A DNA stretch of 64,000 bases from Utricularia gibba. Taxonomy: Eukaryota > Streptophyta > Magnoliopsida > Lamiales > Lentibulariaceae. The position numbers and the translations under genes are program-made. Below, in pieces: positions 58,964 through 64,000 of the stretch; positions within the stretch are counted from its first letter, which is position 1, and the number at the start of each line of letters is the position of its first letter. The stretch spans positions 1,550,001 to 1,614,000 of the forward strand of contig CM007992.1 of assembly GCA_002189035.1 (NCBI GenBank), read 5' to 3'. The notes under the pieces are model-generated. The model was not told the origin of the DNA. It did not search any database and saw only the letters and a list, made by a program, of their open reading frames with translations.

Positions 58964-61900
58964 ATGGCTGCGGAGGAAGAATTCTATTTCGAGCCTCCGA
59001 GCGACGAGGAAATTCCGGAGGAAACCGACACGGAATCTGAGGAAGGTGGCGAGGAGGAAGAAGCGGAGCTTGAAGGGGAGAAAGTGAAAATAAAGAAGAA
59101 ATCGCAGTCACCGTGGGACTTCTCTGCCTATTCGGAGTCGGTCGCCGATGAGCACTCGAAGCGGAGTACTACTTCAATTGATGATAAGATTTCCCGAGCT
59201 CGGCTTCGGCAGCCAGTAGCAGCGGTGGCTGATGGTGACTCGGATGAAGAATCTGATACAGAATCGCATCACCAAGTACATTTCTATCTTAGTAGTGGAT
59301 AATTGAGTCAGAATATGCTATTGTGAATCCTAATTTTACCTATTATTTGTTGATATAGGAGGATTACAGGCCTGATGAGGAAGATGACGTTCCAACGATG
59401 AGTGGAAACGATCCAAAGTCCTTTTACGCATCTGTGGACGGTGTATCCTTCAATGCAAAGTCGTTCCTGGATCTGCATATTTCAAGGCCGTTACTTCGGG
59501 CGTGTGAAGCTTTAGGTTACACCAAGCCCACACCAATTCAGGTTTTTCTATGGTCGGCTAGTTTCTGTCTCCCCCTCACTTCATATGAACGTCCAAGTCA
59601 AGGTTGGTATGTTTTTTTACTACTTGTTTGCAGGCTGCGTGCATTCCACTGGCTTTAACTGGGCGTGATATTTCTGGCAGTGCTATAACCGGTGCTGGAA
59701 AGGTATTTCCATCTTTATAACTCATTGCATAGCCTCGTTGTTTGTTAACTCAATATTTTTGCCGAAATATGGCCTGCATTGTGCTTCCATCCATCAGCAC
59801 ATCGCACTGGGTTTCTTCAACAGCAGAAAGTATTAATGTATAACCTTCCGTTGGATTAACAGTTTTTTGGCTACACAGACGGCTGCATTTGCCCTTCCAA
59901 CACTAGAGAGGCTGCTGTACAAGCCAAAAAACAGGCCAGCGATAAGGGTTCTAATCCTCACTCCAACGAGGGAGTTGGCTGTACAGTAAGTTTCTTGTAA
60001 TATTGTGCGATTTTGGTAATGTGTGTCAATTCTTGTTAGTTTAGCAGTATCTTTTTTGAAAAGTAAAACCTATATGTTGCCTTCTTGAAATATTGTTTAT
60101 TTCCAGGGTACACAGCATGATTGGAAAACTTGCGCAGTTTGCACCTGACATCCGGAGTTGTCTGGTTGTTGGTGGTCTTTCAACCAAGGTATACTTGATA
60201 CCAGGATTCCTGTCTTACTAGCAACGTTGTTCTGTGCCGTTTTTTTATTCATAGTAACAGGAGGTTCCTCTACCTATGTGATCTCTTTCTCTTCGTTGGT
60301 ATGCTGAAATGAAACATCATAGGTACAAGAAGTAGCACTAAGATCGAATCCAGATATAGTCGTTGCAACTCCCGGACGTATGATAGATCATCTGCGCAAC
60401 TCACTGTCTGTACACTTGGATGAGCTTGCTGTGTTGATACTTGATGAAGCTGATCGGCTACTTGAGCTTGGATTCAGTGCTGAAATCCGTGAACTTGTAT
60501 GTGTTTAAAGAGTTGGGTTGCAATCGAAAAGCATGCTTTCATGTCATTTCTTAGAGATGAGTTTTGTTGATATGCTTTTTGCCGTAAATGGGAATCATTA
60601 GTTTCTTGAACACTGTTCAAGGGCTTAGTTACTGTAAATTAGAAAAATTTTATGTAAGCACTTTGCTCATTTTTGCCTCGATTGATATCCTGAGGGACTT
60701 CTTATTGCATTGTAGGTAAAGTTGTGTCCTAAAAGAAGGCAGACCATGCTGTTTTCCGCAACAATGACTGAAGAAGTTGATGAGCTTATCAAGCTCTTAT
60801 TGAATAAGCCATTACGTTTATCAGCTGATCCATCAGCAAAGAGACCAACAACTTTGACTGAAGAGTACGGAATTTGAGATCCCCTATGCTATTGAAGGAT
60901 TCTGTTATTTTTTCCAACTTCGTGAACGCTGGATGTAATTACAAACTTGAACTGCAGGGTGGTTCGCATACGAAGAACACGTGAAGGAAATCAGGAAGCA
61001 GTTCTTCTTTCATTATGCTCCAAGACCTTTACCTCCAGAGTGATTATTTTCAGGTGATTTTCCTCCGGGATTGAATTGACTTCGTTTTTTGCTGTCAACA
61101 AATCACTGAACATTGATCCCTAAAACTCTTCGTTGTTATTATTATTAAAGTAGGCATACCTTTTGTGATCTTTTTCTTTTCTTAACCTGTCATGTAATAT
61201 GAAATTTGCATTCTTTAGTGGAACTAAGAAGGCAGCACATAGATTGAAAATCTTATTTGGGTTGGCGGGCTTCAAAGCAGCAGAGCTTCATGGGGACCTC
61301 ACCCAGGCTCAGCGCTTAGATGTATGTTTTACTTTCATTAAAACTTCAGGATTACCCGTCTGCTGAATCATGGCGTACTATTCATTCAATAGGCTTTGGA
61401 GCTATTCAGGAAGCAGCAAGTCGATTTTCTGATTGCGACTGATGTTGCTGCTCGAGTAATAATTATTTTTCTATGCTTTTATATATTTTATTCTTCTCAA
61501 TTACCTTAAAGCATATTTCTATCTTTAGGTTCACTGTTCTTATCACATTTTTCTTTTCTCTTGCAAGGGTCTTGATATTATTGGTGTTCAAACTGTCATT
61601 AATTTTGCCTGCCCTCGAGATCTTACTTGGTAAAGACTTACGTCGTTGCTCTTGCATGAATTATTCTCATTAACATATGAGTATTGCATCAAACAAAGTT
61701 TTCTTGGTTATTAACTCTTGTAGCTATGTCCATCGAGTGGGCCGCACTGCAAGGGCGGGCAGAGAAGGATATGCCGTTACTTTTGTTACTGATAACGATC
61801 GGTCTCTTTTAAAAGATATTGTGAGTATCCAGCTTTCCTCTTTATAGCTGATTATGTTTCACACAAGTTAAATTGTATTTTGGTTACATTCATCTGGTGT

Positions 61901-63499
61901 AACTTAGTGCAGTATCCTTGTTTTGAGCTTTGCTAGTTTCTTAATACGTTTATTTTAATATGTGCAATCTCCTTATGTTAAGTCTATGCTTTTGCCAGCT
62001 TAAAAGAGCTGGCTCAAGGTTGAAAAGCCGCATTGTCGCTGAGCAGTCTATTGTGAAATGGTCTCAAATGATTGACCAAATGGAACCTGACGTGTCATTA
62101 ATTCTCCAGGAAGAAAGGTATCTACTTGCTTTTCCTTCTGTAGGATGATTCCATAGAAAGTTTTTGACATTAAGTTTTTTCTAGGGAAGAAATGGCTCTT
62201 CGAAAAGCTGAAATGGAGGCGACAAAGGTTTGCCCACCTATTCATTTGGTTTGGTCACTGTTGTAGCGCAGATGACATGGCTTTCCTGTTATGCTGTTCC
62301 TTGTGTAACTCTTTAATGCGTCAATGTGTAGGCAGAGAACATGATTGCCCACAAGGATGAAATATTTTCGCGCCCAAAAAGAACCTGGTTTGTTACAGAG
62401 AAGGAGAAGAAGAATGTTGCTAAAGCCGCCAAGGCAAGCTATTCTTTTTTTTTCTTTTTGTGCATGCTGCGGCAAAGAGTTTTTTTTTTTTTCCTTTTCT
62501 TTCAACAGTCTGCTTTTAAGAACAATGCATATGATTTTTCTAACGACATTCAAAGCAGAAGCTTGTATTTTCGTTTTCTGAACTATTGTGCTGTGTATTT
62601 GAATGTGCATCCAATTACCTTTTTACGTGCGTTAGGTTTCATCCTGCATTGCGTAGCCTTTAGCGTTTTGCTTTGGCATAAGCGTTTGTGTTGTGCATTT
62701 GTAACTTCCCTGTTGATGACCATGTCTGATGCTCCTGCCTTTCAACATTCCATCAGGAAGCTTTGGGTAACGGCCATGTTTCCACCAAAGAGGTGGTGAG
62801 TGTTGAACAAGCCGAAGAATTGAGGAAAAAAGAAAAAAGAAAGAAAGAACGAGAGGTGCGTTATACTTCCATATGTTTTTTTGTAAGTGAGGCTACACTA
62901 CTCTCTGCGTAAGTTGACACAATCCCCTCTCTCCAAAGAAAAATCTACCAAGGAAAAAGCGGAGAAAACTGGAGGCAGCTAGGGAGATGTTAGAGGACGA
63001 AGATGAAAAGGCAAGACTTTTTTTATTCTTCATTTTGTCTACAAAATCTTGCAAAAGTAAATTGGGTGCCCGCTGTGACGCATTTCAGTTCAGTTGTGGG
63101 TCTCATTCAGTGTTGTGGTGCCTTTACTTTGAATCCACTAGGGAGAAGAGAAAACCAACAAAGGAAAAAGCAGCATTCCCCTCGTTGATGTGGCGTATCG
63201 GAGGGCAAAAGCAGTGAAAGCTGCCAAAAAGGCTATTGATGCTGGAAAGATTTTCCGGAAGCCAGAGAAAAAGCCCAAGAATCGCCCAAAACCGAGGATG
63301 GAAGAGGAGAAGAAGGAAGTCGCTTCCCGTGATGACACGAGGGAGAAGATACGGAAGAAGGCCCCAGGAAAGGGCAAGTCAACCTTCAAGAGCAAATCAC
63401 GGTACCTCATTTTTATCATCAGCTTCTGCCGCATATTTTGCCTCCTTATCCTCGTGGGTCTAATGGCTGAGCCTCGTCCCCAGCTACAAACGCCGATAG
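58964..63499 (+). CDS. RH28: DEAD-box ATP-dependent RNA helicase 28 (DDX27/Drs1 type)
   Basis: Nucleolar helicase family for large ribosomal subunit assembly. Nineteen exons give 735 residues: 58964-59275, 59359-59541, 59634-59702, 59879-59985, 60107-60188, 60323-60496, 60716-60864, 60958-61053, 61219-61321, 61393-61455, 61568-61629, 61724-61820, 61999-62117, 62185-62227, 62332-62433, 62757-62855, 62939-63010, 63142-63401 and 63484-63499. An acidic N-terminus is followed by Q motif GYTKPTPIQ, motif I TGAGKT (split by an intron), [45 protein letters not shown] and [14 protein letters not shown] Lys-rich tail ends in YKRR. Introns after 62433 and 63010 begin with GC instead of GT. No disabling change seen. 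An upstream ATG at 58841 is in frame; I prefer MAAEEE. Confidence 0.95.
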
Positions 63500-64000
63500 T
63501 TTTGAAGACACTCCATCAGCCACCGTATTCGGGATGACTCTTCTAATTGCCCCTGGGGTGGTGTGGCGTGGCGTGGCCAAGTGTCTGACCCCGGTAAGAG
63601 GGCTGTTGTTTTATTACTTGTGATCTCCTTTCTGCTTCCGCCTTCTCTACTATGGTGGCATTTTTGTTTAATTACCCTTGACAGTGTGCATTTACCTTCT
63701 TGTTTTCAATCCTATTGAACGAGTCAGGGTAGTACGTAGTAGCATAACTCTTGTGTAGTTGAGGGAACACATGTGATGGGGTATCTTTTTGCAACATGCT
63801 TAATTAATGAAAAGACGGTGAACATTTTCTATTCTATTGTAAAGTGGGTAGTAGAGTCTGGTGGGAAGTGCAGCATTGGTTGCAATCAATTGGAACAGCA
63901 GTGAATGATAATCATATATTCCAAAGATTGTCCCGTCTAACCCCTTGTCACTAGACACGGAGATCTATGATTGTTATGGCTCGTATGGAAGAATCTGTAA
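63500..64000. other. 3' untranslated region and downstream DNA of RH28
   Basis: No further gene is visible. Exact poly(A) site not identified. Confidence 0.5.

Overview
The window is nuclear DNA from a flowering plant. Its genes have plant-type introns, and they include a light-harvesting protein, a cell-wall-type acid invertase, PSK SIMULATOR and a thaumatin-like protein. The intergenic DNA is AT-rich and full of copia and hAT relics. I cannot fix the lineage from sequence alone. The mix of AT-rich genes (invertase, PTD) and GC-rich ones (thaumatin-like, DnaJ) does not settle it.

Layout. About 1-36.6 kb is a repeat-built region, and about 38.5-64 kb is an ordinary gene region. 1-4.36 kb holds a broken Ty1-copia element cut by a solo LTR (1441-2697) and a small hAT element (3494-4045). 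4.37-7.5 kb resembles the downstream flank of the invertase genes and carries a second solo LTR of the same family (4591-5931). 7.5-14.8 kb holds MITE/hAT-like DNA, a dynamin-like relic, a GDSL-lipase relic split by a hAT element, a plastid rps7 fragment and a copia gag relic.

The centrepiece is a large imperfect palindrome. The left arm (about 14.84-20.53 kb) and right arm (about 30.41-36.56 kb) each carry, in mirror order, a GDSL-lipase relic, an unidentified coding-like block and one apparently intact six-exon invertase gene. The invertases are at 15812-18332 (-, 588 aa) and 33260-35781 (+, 589 aa). The two genes are almost identical over 2.12 kb with abrupt edges, while the rest of the arms is clearly diverged. 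That pattern suggests gene conversion. The 9.9-kb loop holds a complete but dead copia element (21178-26525) and the eight-exon meiotic crossover gene PARTING DANCERS (28942-30445). One palindrome junction lies inside the last exon of that gene, so the left arm keeps a short copy of its 3' end.

The gene region has a GDSL fragment (38213-38443), Lhcb5/CP26 (38588-39811, -), a 73-aa protein of unknown function (43555-43776), a PSK SIMULATOR-type gene (45065-48176), a small DnaJ protein (49213-49623), a putatively GPI-anchored thaumatin-like protein (57269-58373) and a 19-exon DEAD-box helicase, RH28 (58964-63499). These are unrelated housekeeping or signalling genes, with no operon-like linkage. 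All exon models were built by hand from splice consensus, phase and family resemblance. No search or alignment program was run.
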